A stretch of DNA of 64,000 bases, taken from the NCBI GenBank assembly GCA_963617485.1, contig CAVEPA010000010.1:31279-95278 (forward strand). The letters run 5' to 3'. The DNA is from UBA1757 sp963617485 (GTDB lineage: Bacteria; Bacteroidota; Bacteroidia; Bacteroidales; UBA1402). How positions within the stretch are numbered: position 1 is the first letter of the stretch; each line of letters opens with the position of its first letter. The notes under the pieces are model-generated. The model did no database searches and had not been told where the DNA came from. It worked only from the letters and a program-made list of their open reading frames with translations. Below are positions 24,024 through 32,542 of the stretch, in pieces. Both the position numbers and the translations under genes were made by a program.

Positions 24024-24716
24024 ATGGCCGGACATCCGTTCTACATAAGATTAGTGGCTTGCCTGCTGATGCTTGCTTCAGCAAGAGGGCTGCTGCTGGC
24101 GCAAAGCGAAACCGAAGGTTTCGCCTTTGCGGACAGCGTGCAGGTAGGCGATGCCTACCTGCACGGGCGGGCTGTCGGCCTACCGGCCGACAGCCTCGCC
24201 CTGCAGCCCAGCCCCGCAGCCAGCGAAGCCGTCAACGACAACCAGGCCGCAACCCAATTCCAGCCCGATTCCAACAAGGCCCTTTGGTACGCCGCCCTTT
24301 GCCCGGGGCTGGGCCAAATTTACAACCGCCGCTACTGGAAACTGCCCATCGTAGCAGGCGGTGTGGTGGGCATCACCTATGCCATCAGCTGGAACAACAA
24401 ATACTATCAGGCCTACACCATGGCCTACCGCGACCTCATCGACAACGATCCCAGTACCAATTATTACGAAGAGCTGCTGCCCGCAGGGTCGCGATATTCC
24501 GAAAGTCAGTTGAACACGCTCTTCAAGAACCGACAGCAGAGTTTCCGCCGCCAGCGCGACCTGAGCATCATCATCGGAGCGGGCTTCTACCTGATCTGCC
24601 TGTTGGATGCCTACGTAGATGCGGAGCTGTACAATTTCGACATCAGCGACAATCTGAGTCTGCATTGGGAAGAAGCCTCGCAATCGTTCAACCTTAGTTT
24701 AAGTCTTCATTTTTAA
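24024..24716 (+). CDS. DUF5683 membrane protein
   Basis: A 230-residue protein with an N-terminal signal/anchor (MAGHPFYIRLVACLLMLASARG) and a low-complexity Ala/Pro/Gln stretch to about residue 85. It then has the conserved block ALWYAALCPGLGQIYNRRYWKLPIVAGGVVG (first half), which is the DUF5683 signature with its PGxGQIYN motif and a transmembrane hairpin. A second hydrophobic segment lies near 180-195 (LSIIIGAGFYLICLLDAYVDAEL). The family is found in Bacteroidetes directly after parB; function is unknown. The gene lies 20 bp after parB and 6 bp before the transglycosylase, so an envelope role linked to division is a reasonable guess. Confidence 0.85.
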   Translation: MAGHPFYIRLVACLLMLASARGLLLAQSETEGFAFADSVQVGDAYLHGRAVGLPADSLALQPSPAASEAVNDNQAATQFQPDSNKALWYAALCPGLGQIYNRRYWKLPIVAGGVVGITYAISWNNKYYQAYTMAYRDLIDNDPSTNYYEELLPAGSRYSESQLNTLFKNRQQSFRRQRDLSIIIGAGFYLICLLDAYVDAELYNFDISDNLSLHWEEASQSFNLSLSLHF

Positions 24717-24722
24717 TACGAT

Positions 24723-26069
24723 ATGAAGTTATTGCTCAGTCTGGTCTCCGTCCTGTTATTAGCCTTGCCCGCAGAAAGTACGCTCATTCCCGGCAAACGT
24801 GCCCGCAGGGATACCAAGACTGTGCCCGACACTGTATACATTATAGATACGGTGGAAGTCGCCAGCCCCTCAGAGCCGCTCTTTATCAAGATAGACTCAT
24901 CGTTTCTGGTGGACGACACCCTGCTCAATCCGCTATCGTACATCGACACCTGTATGGACGCGCGTTACCGCGAATGGCGCGAACTGGGCCTGCTCAAGAC
25001 CCATGAGAATTGCAGCGAACGTCCCGACATGCAAGACATTCCCGATGAGGTTTTCCTGCAACGCATGGCCGAACTTCCCAACACCATACCCTGTTCGTAC
25101 AACAAGATAGTGCGGCGTTTCATCGAGATGTACCTTTACCAGCGACCCGGTCAGGTAAGCAATATGCTGGCCTTGTCGGATTATTACTTCCCCGTTTTCG
25201 AACAGGCGCTCGAAGCGGAAGGCCTACCGCTGGAACTGAAATACTTGCCCGTCATCGAGTCGGGGCTGAACCCCAATGCCGTTTCGCGGATGGGTGCTGC
25301 CGGTTTGTGGCAGTTTATGTACTCGACGGGCAAAATGTACGGCCTGCAGATTAACAGTCTCACCGACGAGCGACGCGACCCCATCAAATCGAGCCAGGCA
25401 GCTGCCAAATTCCTCAAATCGCTCTACAATATGTTCGGCGACTGGAACTTGGCCATCGCCGCCTACAACTGCGGTCCGGGCAACGTGCGCAAGGCCATCG
25501 CCCGCAGCGGCTACAGCAAGGATTTCTGGAAAATCTACTATCATCTGCCCCGCGAAACCCGCAGCTATGTACCTATTTTCATGGCGGCCAACTACGTGAT
25601 GACCTATCACGCCGAACACGGCATCTGCCCTGCCGAACTCGATTTCCCCTTTGTCTGCGACACTTTCATGATACACGAGAACATGCACTTCAAGCAGATT
25701 GAGCAGTATTGCCATATCAGCCAAAGCGAGCTCAAAAAGCTGAATCCGCATTTTCGCAGCGACATCGCACATGGAAACAGCCGCAACGCGGGCATTCTAT
25801 ACCTGCCCAGTCAATACAGCATGAGCTTCATCCACTGGCAGGACAGTATCCCCAACTACCGCAAGAAAGAACTGCTCAACGACAAGCTTACCTCCAAGCC
25901 CTACAACCCTTATCGGCCCAATGGCGAAGCCGTGGTCTACCGGGTGCGTTCGGGCGACAATTTGTCGAGCATCGCCCGTAAATACGGCGTGTCCGTCAGC
26001 AAGCTCAAGTCGTGGAACAACCTTAAGAGCGACATGCTCCAGATAGGACAAAGGCTCATCATTTACTAA
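24723..26069 (+). CDS. Membrane-associated lytic transglycosylase with LysM (MltD-like)
   Basis: A 448-residue exported protein: signal peptide in residues 1-20, then the SLT lysozyme-like domain at about 150-290. Its motif LKYLPVIESGLNPNAVSR carries the catalytic Glu, and GAAGLWQFMYSTGKMYGL and AAYNCGPGNVRKAI complete the family-1D (MltD) pattern. A C-terminal LysM (VYRVRSGDNLSSIARKYG, about 405-447) binds peptidoglycan. It cleaves glycan strands to 1,6-anhydro products during wall turnover. Its operon position, between DUF5683 and rel, is the usual one in this phylum. Confidence 0.93.
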   Translation: MKLLLSLVSVLLLALPAESTLIPGKRARRDTKTVPDTVYIIDTVEVASPSEPLFIKIDSSFLVDDTLLNPLSYIDTCMDARYREWRELGLLKTHENCSERPDMQDIPDEVFLQRMAELPNTIPCSYNKIVRRFIEMYLYQRPGQVSNMLALSDYYFPVFEQALEAEGLPLELKYLPVIESGLNPNAVSRMGAAGLWQFMYSTGKMYGLQINSLTDERRDPIKSSQAAAKFLKSLYNMFGDWNLAIAAYNCGPGNVRKAIARSGYSKDFWKIYYHLPRETRSYVPIFMAANYVMTYHAEHGICPAELDFPFVCDTFMIHENMHFKQIEQYCHISQSELKKLNPHFRSDIAHGNSRNAGILYLPSQYSMSFIHWQDSIPNYRKKELLNDKLTSKPYNPYRPNGEAVVYRVRSGDNLSSIARKYGVSVSKLKSWNNLKSDMLQIGQRLIIY

Positions 26070-26075
26070 ACGGCT

Positions 26076-26081
26076 AGGAGG
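26076..26081 (+). promoter_or_regulatory. Consensus Shine-Dalgarno before rel
   Basis: AGGAGG, 8 nt before the ATG at 26090. Unusual in a window where most starts have no such site. Confidence 0.75.
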
Positions 26082-26089
26082 ACAAAACC

Positions 26090-28327
26090 ATGACTGACGA
26101 ACAAATGATTGAAGCGGAATTCGAAGACCTGTTGCAGAAATACCTCAGCAGCAACCACCGCAAGAAAGTCGACATCATCACCAAGGCCTTCCGATTTGCC
26201 GAAAAGGCACACCGCGGCATCAAACGGCGTTCGGGCGAACCTTACATTATGCACCCGCTGGCCGTGGCCAAAATCTGCTGCGTGGAAATCGGTCTGGGCT
26301 CCACCTCCATCTGCGCCGCGCTGTTGCACGACGTGGTGGAAGACACCGAATACACCATCGAGGACATCAACCATCATTTCGGCGAAAAGATAGCCTCCAT
26401 CGTGGAAGGTCTGACCAAGATTTCGGGCGGCATTTTCGGCGAGCACGCCTCTACGCAAACCGAGAATTTCCGTCGGCTGCTGCTCACCATGGCCGAAGAT
26501 ATCCGCGTGATTCTTATCAAGATGGCCGACCGTCTGCACAACATGCGCACCCTGAACGGCCAGCCTCCGCAAAAGCGCTACAAGATTGCCGGCGAGACCC
26601 TTTACCTCTACGCTCCCCTAGCCCATCGTTTGGGACTAAACCGCATCAAGACCGAGCTCGAAGACCTCAGCTTCAAATACGAGTATCCTCAGGAATACGA
26701 AGAAATTTCGCAAAAGCTGGAAAGCACTTCGGCCGATCGTCAGGAGCTGTTCGAATCGTTCATCCAGCCTTTGGAGCAGGCCTTGGACGACCTCGACATC
26801 AAATACGAAGTGAACAGCCGCGTCAAGTCGGTGTACTCCATCTGGAACAAGATGCAGAAAAAGCATCTGGAGTTCGAGGAAATCTACGACATTCTGGCCG
26901 TACGCATCATTTTCGAAATGCCGGAAGACCTGAGCGAAGACAAACTCGAAGCTTGGGAAAAGAAAAAATGCTGGGGCATCTACGGTGCCGTCACAAACTT
27001 GTACAAGCCTCACCCCGACCGCCTTCGCGACTGGATCAACAACCCCAAGGCCAATGGTTACCAGGCCCTACACACCACCGTGATGGGTCCTGCAGGCAAA
27101 TGGGTGGAAGTACAAATCCGCAGCCGTCGCATGGACATCATTGCCGAGCGCGGTTTTGCGGCCCACTGGAAATACAAGGTAGACGAAATTGACGAGGAGA
27201 ACGAACTGAACCGTTGGATACTCACCATCAAGGAAATCCTGGAGCGGCCCGAGCCAGATTCCATCGACATGCTCGACACCATCAAGATGAATCTCTTCGC
27301 TTCGGAGATTTTCGTCTTCACGCCCAAGGGCGATATCAAGACCATTGCGCAAGGGGCCACCGCCCTGGACTTCGCCTTCGAGTTGCACTCCGAGCTGGGC
27401 TTCCACTGCATCGGTGCCAAGGCCAACCATCAATTGGTACCCATGAGCTATGTGCTCAAGAGCGGCGACCAGATAGAGATTCTCACCTCCGATGTGCAAA
27501 CGCCCAAATACGAATGGCTGAAATTCGTCACCACAGGCAAGGCGGCTTCCAAGATTCGCAGCCGTCTGCGCAAGGACAACCGCGAAATTCTCAAGGCGGC
27601 CGAACAGGAACTCGGCGATTTCTTGAACGAAAAGCGGCTGGCGGCATCGCCCGAGAACATTCAGGTGCTCATCGAGCATTTCGACTGCGACAGCCGCGAC
27701 GACCTCTTGCTAAAACTGGGCAAAAAAGAAATCAAGCTGCAAGACCTGCCCGCCGACCTTTACAAGAAACCTTCGGGCAACTCGTGGATGCAGACGCTGA
27801 AGAATTCCCTGTGGCGCAGCAACAAAAAAGAGGAAAGCACCGAAGTCAAGACCGACCGCAAGGCCCTGCACCAGCTCACCGAGGAATCGATACGTTCGCG
27901 CTACGTTCTAGCCCCCTGCTGCCAGCCCATTCCGGGCGACAAAGTGGTGGGTTTCGTGGAAAAGAACGGCATCATCACCGTCCACAAGCAGCATTGCCCC
28001 GTGGTGATGAAGCTCAAGAGCAGCCAAGGCAACAACATCATCACCGCCGAATGGGCCACACAGAAAACCATGTCGTTCATCGCCTATCTGGAAATGACCG
28101 GTGTGGACGAAGTAGGTGTGGTAAGCCAGCTGACGCGCATCATCTCGGACGAATACAAGGTAAACATCCAGCTATTGCACATCGAGACCAAAGACGGTGT
28201 GTTCAAGGGCTTCATGACGCTCTATATCCACGACGTGGAAGACCTCAACAAGCTTATCGACAAGCTGAAGGGCATCAAGTCGATACGCGACATCAAGCGC
28301 ATCGACAAGGAAGATATGAAGTTCTAA
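26090..28327 (+). CDS. rel: Bifunctional (p)ppGpp synthetase/hydrolase (Rel/SpoT type)
   Basis: A 745-residue long RSH protein. The hydrolase domain has an intact HD motif: HP with His55, and LLHDVVEDT with His80-Asp81. The synthetase domain (about 235-370) has RVKSVYSIWNKMQKK, YDILAVRII and the WVEVQIRSRRMD signature. TGS (about 395-455: FVFTPKGDIKTIAQGATALDFAF) and a C-terminal ACT domain (about 665-740: SFIAYLEMTGVDEVGVVSQL) complete the full-length architecture. It makes and degrades the stringent-response alarmone. Intact HD and synthetase motifs argue for both activities. The gene is convergent with alaS, with stops 2 bp apart, and is preceded by a strong ribosome binding site. Confidence 0.96.
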   Translation: MTDEQMIEAEFEDLLQKYLSSNHRKKVDIITKAFRFAEKAHRGIKRRSGEPYIMHPLAVAKICCVEIGLGSTSICAALLHDVVEDTEYTIEDINHHFGEKIASIVEGLTKISGGIFGEHASTQTENFRRLLLTMAEDIRVILIKMADRLHNMRTLNGQPPQKRYKIAGETLYLYAPLAHRLGLNRIKTELEDLSFKYEYPQEYEEISQKLESTSADRQELFESFIQPLEQALDDLDIKYEVNSRVKSVYSIWNKMQKKHLEFEEIYDILAVRIIFEMPEDLSEDKLEAWEKKKCWGIYGAVTNLYKPHPDRLRDWINNPKANGYQALHTTVMGPAGKWVEVQIRSRRMDIIAERGFAAHWKYKVDEIDEENELNRWILTIKEILERPEPDSIDMLDTIKMNLFASEIFVFTPKGDIKTIAQGATALDFAFELHSELGFHCIGAKANHQLVPMSYVLKSGDQIEILTSDVQTPKYEWLKFVTTGKAASKIRSRLRKDNREILKAAEQELGDFLNEKRLAASPENIQVLIEHFDCDSRDDLLLKLGKKEIKLQDLPADLYKKPSGNSWMQTLKNSLWRSNKKEESTEVKTDRKALHQLTEESIRSRYVLAPCCQPIPGDKVVGFVEKNGIITVHKQHCPVVMKLKSSQGNNIITAEWATQKTMSFIAYLEMTGVDEVGVVSQLTRIISDEYKVNIQLLHIETKDGVFKGFMTLYIHDVEDLNKLIDKLKGIKSIRDIKRIDKEDMKF

Positions 28328-28329
28328 GA

Positions 28330-30945
28330 TTACTGAATCATTGCCAGCACAGCATCCAGCGCAGCCTGCAGACCCGCGGCATCTTTACCGCCAGCCACTG
28401 CGAAGTGAGCCTGACCGCCACCGTTGCCTTTAATCAGCTTGGCAGCCTCGCGCACCATAGCGCCGGCATTCATGCCCTTTTCTACCAAAGCAGTGCCCAA
28501 AGCCACCGTCAACAGAGGCTTGCCGTCTTGCTGGGTAGCGGCTACGAACAGCAGATTGTCGCCACATTCGCCACGAAGCTGGAAAGCAATGTCCTTCACC
28601 TGGTCGGCAGGCAGGGCGGCGCAAAGCGTAGCCACATCCACACCGTTTATCTGGCGCATATTGGCCTTGATTTCCTCTTTCACAGCCTTGGCTTTCTCGG
28701 CCATAAAGACTTCCACCTGCTTTTTGAGCTGACGGTTTTCTTCCAGACTGCGGCGAATGGCCTCGGCCAGATTGCCGGTATTGCTGAACATGGCCTTGAT
28801 TTCGGAAAGATTGTCTTTCAGCTGGTCGCCATAATTTTCTACAGCCTCGGCCGTAATGGCTTCGATACGGCGTATGCCGGCAGCAATGGAACTTTCGCTC
28901 AGAATGCGGAAACTGCCGATGTGGCCGGTGTTGGCAATATGCGTACCGCCACAGAGCTCGAGCGAATCGCCATAGCGTACCACGCGCACCTCATCGCCAT
29001 ATTTTTCACCGAACAAAGCCATAGCACCCATGGCGCGGGCCTCGGCTATGGGCATATTGCGATGTTCGTCCAAAGGAATGCAGGCACGAATCTTGGCATT
29101 CACCTTATGTTCTACCAGACGTATTTCCTCTTCGCTAAGTTTCTGATAATGAGAGAAGTCAAAACGCAGCAGGGCATCACTCACGTAAGAACCCTTCTGC
29201 TCCACATGTGTACCCAGCACTTCGCGCAGGGCTTCGTGCAACAAGTGCGTGGCCGTATGGTTGGCCGAAATCTTGGCACGGCGCGGCGCGTCAACCACAG
29301 CCTTGAAGCAGGCCGAGGGGTCTTGAGGCATGGTGTCGACAATATGCACGCTCAGGTTGTTTTCCTTTTTGACATCACGCACGCGAATACGTTCACCATC
29401 GGCTTCGAGATAACCCGTATCGCCAATCTGACCGCCCATTTCGGCATAGAAAGGTGTCTGGTCGAGCGCAATCTGATAGAAGGACTTGCCCTTCTGGGCC
29501 ACCTTGCGGTAACGGATAATTTCGGCATCGCACTGCAGGAAGTCGTAGCCCACGAACTTCTGTTCAACATCCTTGAGGATAACCCAGTCGCCGGTTTCGA
29601 TGGCGGCAGCATGACGCGCACGGTCTTTTTGCTGCTGCATTTCGGCATTGAACACCTCGATGTCGGCTTCCAGCCCGTTCTCGCGCAAAATCAGTTCGGT
29701 CAGGTCCAAGGGAAAACCGTAAGTATCGTAAAGCGTGAAGACATCTTTGCCGTCGAGTACCTTGTTGCCGGCAGCCTTCTGAGCAGCCATCATCTTGTCG
29801 AGCAGCTTGATGCCCGTTTCGAGCGTACGCAGGAAAGCCTCTTCCTCTTCCTTGATAACACGTTCTACCAGTGCCTGCTGGGCCACCAGTTCGGGATAGG
29901 CTTCGCCCATGGTGTCGATAAGGGCGGGCAGCAAACGATAAAGGAAAGCCTGACGACGGTCCAGGAAAGTATAGCCGTAACGCACGGCACGGCGCAGGAT
30001 ACGGCGAATCACATAACCGGCCTTGGCATTCGAAGGCAGCTGGCCGTCGGTAATGGAAAAGGCGATGGTACGGATATGGTCGGCCACGACACGCATGGCC
30101 ACATCAACCTTGGGGTCATCGCCGTAGGTTTTGCCGCAAAGACGGCCTATCTCTTTTATAATAGGTTGGAAAACATCGGTGTCGTAGTTGGAAGTTTTGC
30201 CCTGAACAGCCATGCACAGACGCTCAAAGCCCATACCGGTATCGATGTGACGGGCAGGCAACGCTTCGAGCGAGCCGTCGGCCTTGCGGTTGAACTGCAT
30301 GAACACCAGGTTCCAGATTTCGATTACCTGCGGATGACCAGTGTTGACCAGACTCAGACCGCTCACCTTGGCACGTTCGCTGTCGGGACGCAGGTCGATA
30401 TGGATTTCGGAGCAAGGGCCGCAGGGGCCGGTATCGCCCATTTCCCAGAAATTGTCGTGCTTGTTGCCGTTGATGATGCGCTCTACGGGCAGATATTGGG
30501 CCCAATAGCCGGCGGCCTCGTCGTCACGGGCCAAACCATCTTGTTCGCTTCCTTCGAAAACGGTGGCATACATACGGTCGGCATCGAGCTTGAGCACCTC
30601 GGTAAGATATTCCCAGGCCCAAGCAATGGCCTCTTTCTTGAAATAATCGCCGAAAGACCAGTTACCCAACATTTCGAACATCGTATGATGATAGGTATCG
30701 TGACCCACTTCTTCCAGGTCGTTGTGCTTGCCGCTCACGCGCAGACACTTCTGTGAATCGGCCACACGGGGATATTTCGCCGCCGCCTGTCCCAGGAAAA
30801 TTTCTTTGAACTGGTTCATACCAGCGTTGGTAAACATCAAAGTGGGATCGTCCTTCACCACCATAGGGGCAGAAGGAACAATCTGGTGTCCTTTCGAAGC
30901 AAAGAAGCTTTTGAACGATTCACGGATTTCTTTAGAACCTAACAT
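28330..30945 (-). CDS. alaS: Alanyl-tRNA synthetase
   Basis: An 871-residue class II synthetase. It begins MLGSKEIRESFKSFFASKGH and shows motif 1 (LMFTNAGMNQFKEIFLG), the editing-domain HTATHLLHEALRE and the zinc-binding CGGTHIANTGHIG. A coiled coil and a C-terminal Gly-rich C-Ala domain (GGGQAHFAVAGGKD) follow, so the gene is complete. It charges tRNA-Ala and removes mischarged Ser/Gly. The start is the ATG at 30945; the open frame extends about 1.3 kb further upstream without a stop, but that is the antisense of the M23 gene. A consensus promoter lies 24 bp before the ATG. Confidence 0.97.
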   Translation of the reverse strand: MLGSKEIRESFKSFFASKGHQIVPSAPMVVKDDPTLMFTNAGMNQFKEIFLGQAAAKYPRVADSQKCLRVSGKHNDLEEVGHDTYHHTMFEMLGNWSFGDYFKKEAIAWAWEYLTEVLKLDADRMYATVFEGSEQDGLARDDEAAGYWAQYLPVERIINGNKHDNFWEMGDTGPCGPCSEIHIDLRPDSERAKVSGLSLVNTGHPQVIEIWNLVFMQFNRKADGSLEALPARHIDTGMGFERLCMAVQGKTSNYDTDVFQPIIKEIGRLCGKTYGDDPKVDVAMRVVADHIRTIAFSITDGQLPSNAKAGYVIRRILRRAVRYGYTFLDRRQAFLYRLLPALIDTMGEAYPELVAQQALVERVIKEEEEAFLRTLETGIKLLDKMMAAQKAAGNKVLDGKDVFTLYDTYGFPLDLTELILRENGLEADIEVFNAEMQQQKDRARHAAAIETGDWVILKDVEQKFVGYDFLQCDAEIIRYRKVAQKGKSFYQIALDQTPFYAEMGGQIGDTGYLEADGERIRVRDVKKENNLSVHIVDTMPQDPSACFKAVVDAPRRAKISANHTATHLLHEALREVLGTHVEQKGSYVSDALLRFDFSHYQKLSEEEIRLVEHKVNAKIRACIPLDEHRNMPIAEARAMGAMALFGEKYGDEVRVVRYGDSLELCGGTHIANTGHIGSFRILSESSIAAGIRRIEAITAEAVENYGDQLKDNLSEIKAMFSNTGNLAEAIRRSLEENRQLKKQVEVFMAEKAKAVKEEIKANMRQINGVDVATLCAALPADQVKDIAFQLRGECGDNLLFVAATQQDGKPLLTVALGTALVEKGMNAGAMVREAAKLIKGNGGGQAHFAVAGGKDAAGLQAALDAVLAMIQ

Positions 30946-30969
30946 GATACTTATTTTGTTAAACGGGCG

Positions 30970-31001
30970 CAAAAGTACAATTTTATCTTCGAATACGACA
31001 A
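30970..31001 (-). promoter_or_regulatory. alaS promoter
   Basis: On the minus strand: TTG (30999-31001), 21 bp spacer, TACTTTTG (30970-30977). It matches the Bacteroidetes consensus and is divergent from the M23 promoter. Confidence 0.65.
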
Positions 31002-31009
31002 TTTTTATA

Positions 31010-31017
31010 TACATTTG
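31010..31017 (+). promoter_or_regulatory. -7 box of the M23 peptidase gene
   Basis: TACATTTG matches TAnnTTTG and lies 25 bp before the GTG start at 31042. A possible TTG start codon (31015-31017) is part of this box, which argues against that upstream start. The -33 element is weak. Confidence 0.55.
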
Positions 31018-31041
31018 TCGCCAACTATCACTACGGTAAAC

Positions 31042-32019
31042 GTGACACGAAGACACACCAAATACCGTTTCAACGAAGAAACGCTTAACTTCGAACCCTA
31101 TCAGCCCTCGCCTCTGGTCAAGTTTCTGGCCATCGTTTCGAACATCATCATGGCGGCGCTGTTGGGCTTGACGGCTTTTTTCGTGTACAACACTTTCTTC
31201 GACGCTCCCGAAACCAAACGGCTGCGCGACGAGAACAACCGCATGGCCATGCAGTACGAGGTGCTGCTGCACCAGGCCGAAGAGCTGGAACAGGTAATCT
31301 TGGAGCTGGAACAACGCGACGACAATATGTACCGCGCCATTCTGCAGAGTGCACCCGTCGAGAACCGCAAGGGCAATTTCGACCGCAGCAACCGCTACGA
31401 CCAATGGGCCGACCTTAGCCATTCCAGTCTGGTAAAGCAGACCAGCAAAAAGATAGACGAACTTTCGCGCCGCGTGTACCTGCAATCCAAGTCTTACGAC
31501 GAGATGGCCGTGCTTATCCGCAACAACGAAGACCGCATGCACCATCTGCCCGCCATACAACCCGTCAAGCACGAAGGCCTCAGACGCGAAGCTTCCGGCT
31601 ACGGCTGGAGAATCGACCCCGTCTACAACTACCGCAAGTTCCACGAAGGCATCGACTTTTCGCTGCCCGTGGGCAACGATGTGTATGCCACGGCCGACGG
31701 TGTGGTTTCGTATATCGGCTACCAGCGAGGCGGTTACGGCTACCTGATTAAGATAGACCACGGCTACGGCTACGAAACGCGCTACGCCCACCTTAAACTG
31801 AACTCGGCCAAGGTAAAGAAAGGACAGAAGGTGAAACGCGGCGATGTGATTGCGCTCAGCGGCCACACAGGCAAGTCTACCGCCCCACACCTGCATTACG
31901 AGGTGCGCGTGAACGGCAAGCCCGACAATCCCATACATTATTTCTTTAAAGACCTCAGCGCCGAAGAGTACGACGATATGCTCATGGAGCTCAGCAACTC
32001 CGGCGTTCCCATGGACTAA
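31042..32019 (+). CDS. M23-family metallopeptidase (LytM-like)
   Basis: A 325-residue protein using a GTG start that reads MTRRHTKYRFNEETLNFEPY. A single transmembrane anchor follows (about residues 30-55, FLAIVSNIIMAALLGLTAFF), then a coiled coil (LRDENNRMAMQYEVLLHQAE) and the C-terminal M23 domain. The zinc ligands are visible in FHEGIDFS (HxxxD, about residue 208) and HLHYEV (about 291). M23 enzymes cut peptidoglycan cross-bridges or act as activators of amidases; this topology with a coiled coil is typical of Bacteroidetes cell-wall or division proteins. The last two zinc ligands are intact, so catalysis is likely. A MerR gene follows 12 bp later. Confidence 0.9.
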   Translation: MTRRHTKYRFNEETLNFEPYQPSPLVKFLAIVSNIIMAALLGLTAFFVYNTFFDAPETKRLRDENNRMAMQYEVLLHQAEELEQVILELEQRDDNMYRAILQSAPVENRKGNFDRSNRYDQWADLSHSSLVKQTSKKIDELSRRVYLQSKSYDEMAVLIRNNEDRMHHLPAIQPVKHEGLRREASGYGWRIDPVYNYRKFHEGIDFSLPVGNDVYATADGVVSYIGYQRGGYGYLIKIDHGYGYETRYAHLKLNSAKVKKGQKVKRGDVIALSGHTGKSTAPHLHYEVRVNGKPDNPIHYFFKDLSAEEYDDMLMELSNSGVPMD

Positions 32020-32031
32020 ACTCCAAGCGGC

Positions 32032-32355
32032 ATGAAGCAGTTCTACAGCATAAGCGAAGTGTCGGCACTGCTCGGAGTATCCCAAGCCACCCTGCGCTAT
32101 TGGGAAGAGCAGTTCGACAACATCCGCCCTCACAAAAGCCAGGGTGGCACGCGACGTTACGACCAAAAGTGCATAGACGAACTGCAGCGCGTGCAGCATC
32201 TGCTCAAGGAGCGCAAGCTGAGTATCGCCGACGCCCGGCAGGCACTTAAGACCCGACGCACGCAAACCGAGGCGCGCATGGAACTGCAACGACGCCTGGA
32301 AGCTTTACGCGACCAGCTGATTGAATTAAGGCAAAGCCTGGGCCGCGAGTGTTAA
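32032..32355 (+). CDS. MerR-family transcriptional regulator
   Basis: A 107-residue protein. Residues 1-70 are a MerR winged helix-turn-helix: YSISEVSALLGVSQATLRYWEE, then GGTRRYDQKCIDELQRVQHLL. A short C-terminal coiled coil (about 80-105) would dimerise it. There is no effector-binding domain, so it is one of the small regulators common in Bacteroidetes next to M23 peptidase genes. It binds DNA; the target is not known, and self-regulation of the pair is possible. Confidence 0.9.
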   Translation: MKQFYSISEVSALLGVSQATLRYWEEQFDNIRPHKSQGGTRRYDQKCIDELQRVQHLLKERKLSIADARQALKTRRTQTEARMELQRRLEALRDQLIELRQSLGREC

Positions 32356-32390
32356 AAAAGCCCGTCAAATGGGAATATTCTTGCGTTTTT

Positions 32391-32422
32391 TTTGCTTAAA
32401 CGGCCAAACTCCGCTATATTTG
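32391..32422 (+). promoter_or_regulatory. Promoter of the giant secreted protein
   Basis: TTTG (32391-32394), 20 bp spacer, TATATTTG (32415-32422): a full consensus match. The leader is about 115 nt and contains an 8 bp hairpin (32435-32442 pairing with 32450-32457), followed by an AT-rich stretch up to the ATG at 32543. Confidence 0.7.
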
Positions 32423-32542
32423 ACCGCTTTTCGGATGCCTCCCAACCAAGGGGGCATTGTTGGCCTATAATGAAGAGATGAATCGTTAAAATTCAATTTT
32501 AATAACTATCAACCATTTTACTAACTCTTTTAAATTAAGCTT

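Noticed and set aside
27214..30756. An 1180-codon plus-strand frame running through rel and alaS
   Set aside because: It crosses two clearly real genes in opposite directions and its sequence resembles no family. It results from GC-rich codon usage lacking stops.
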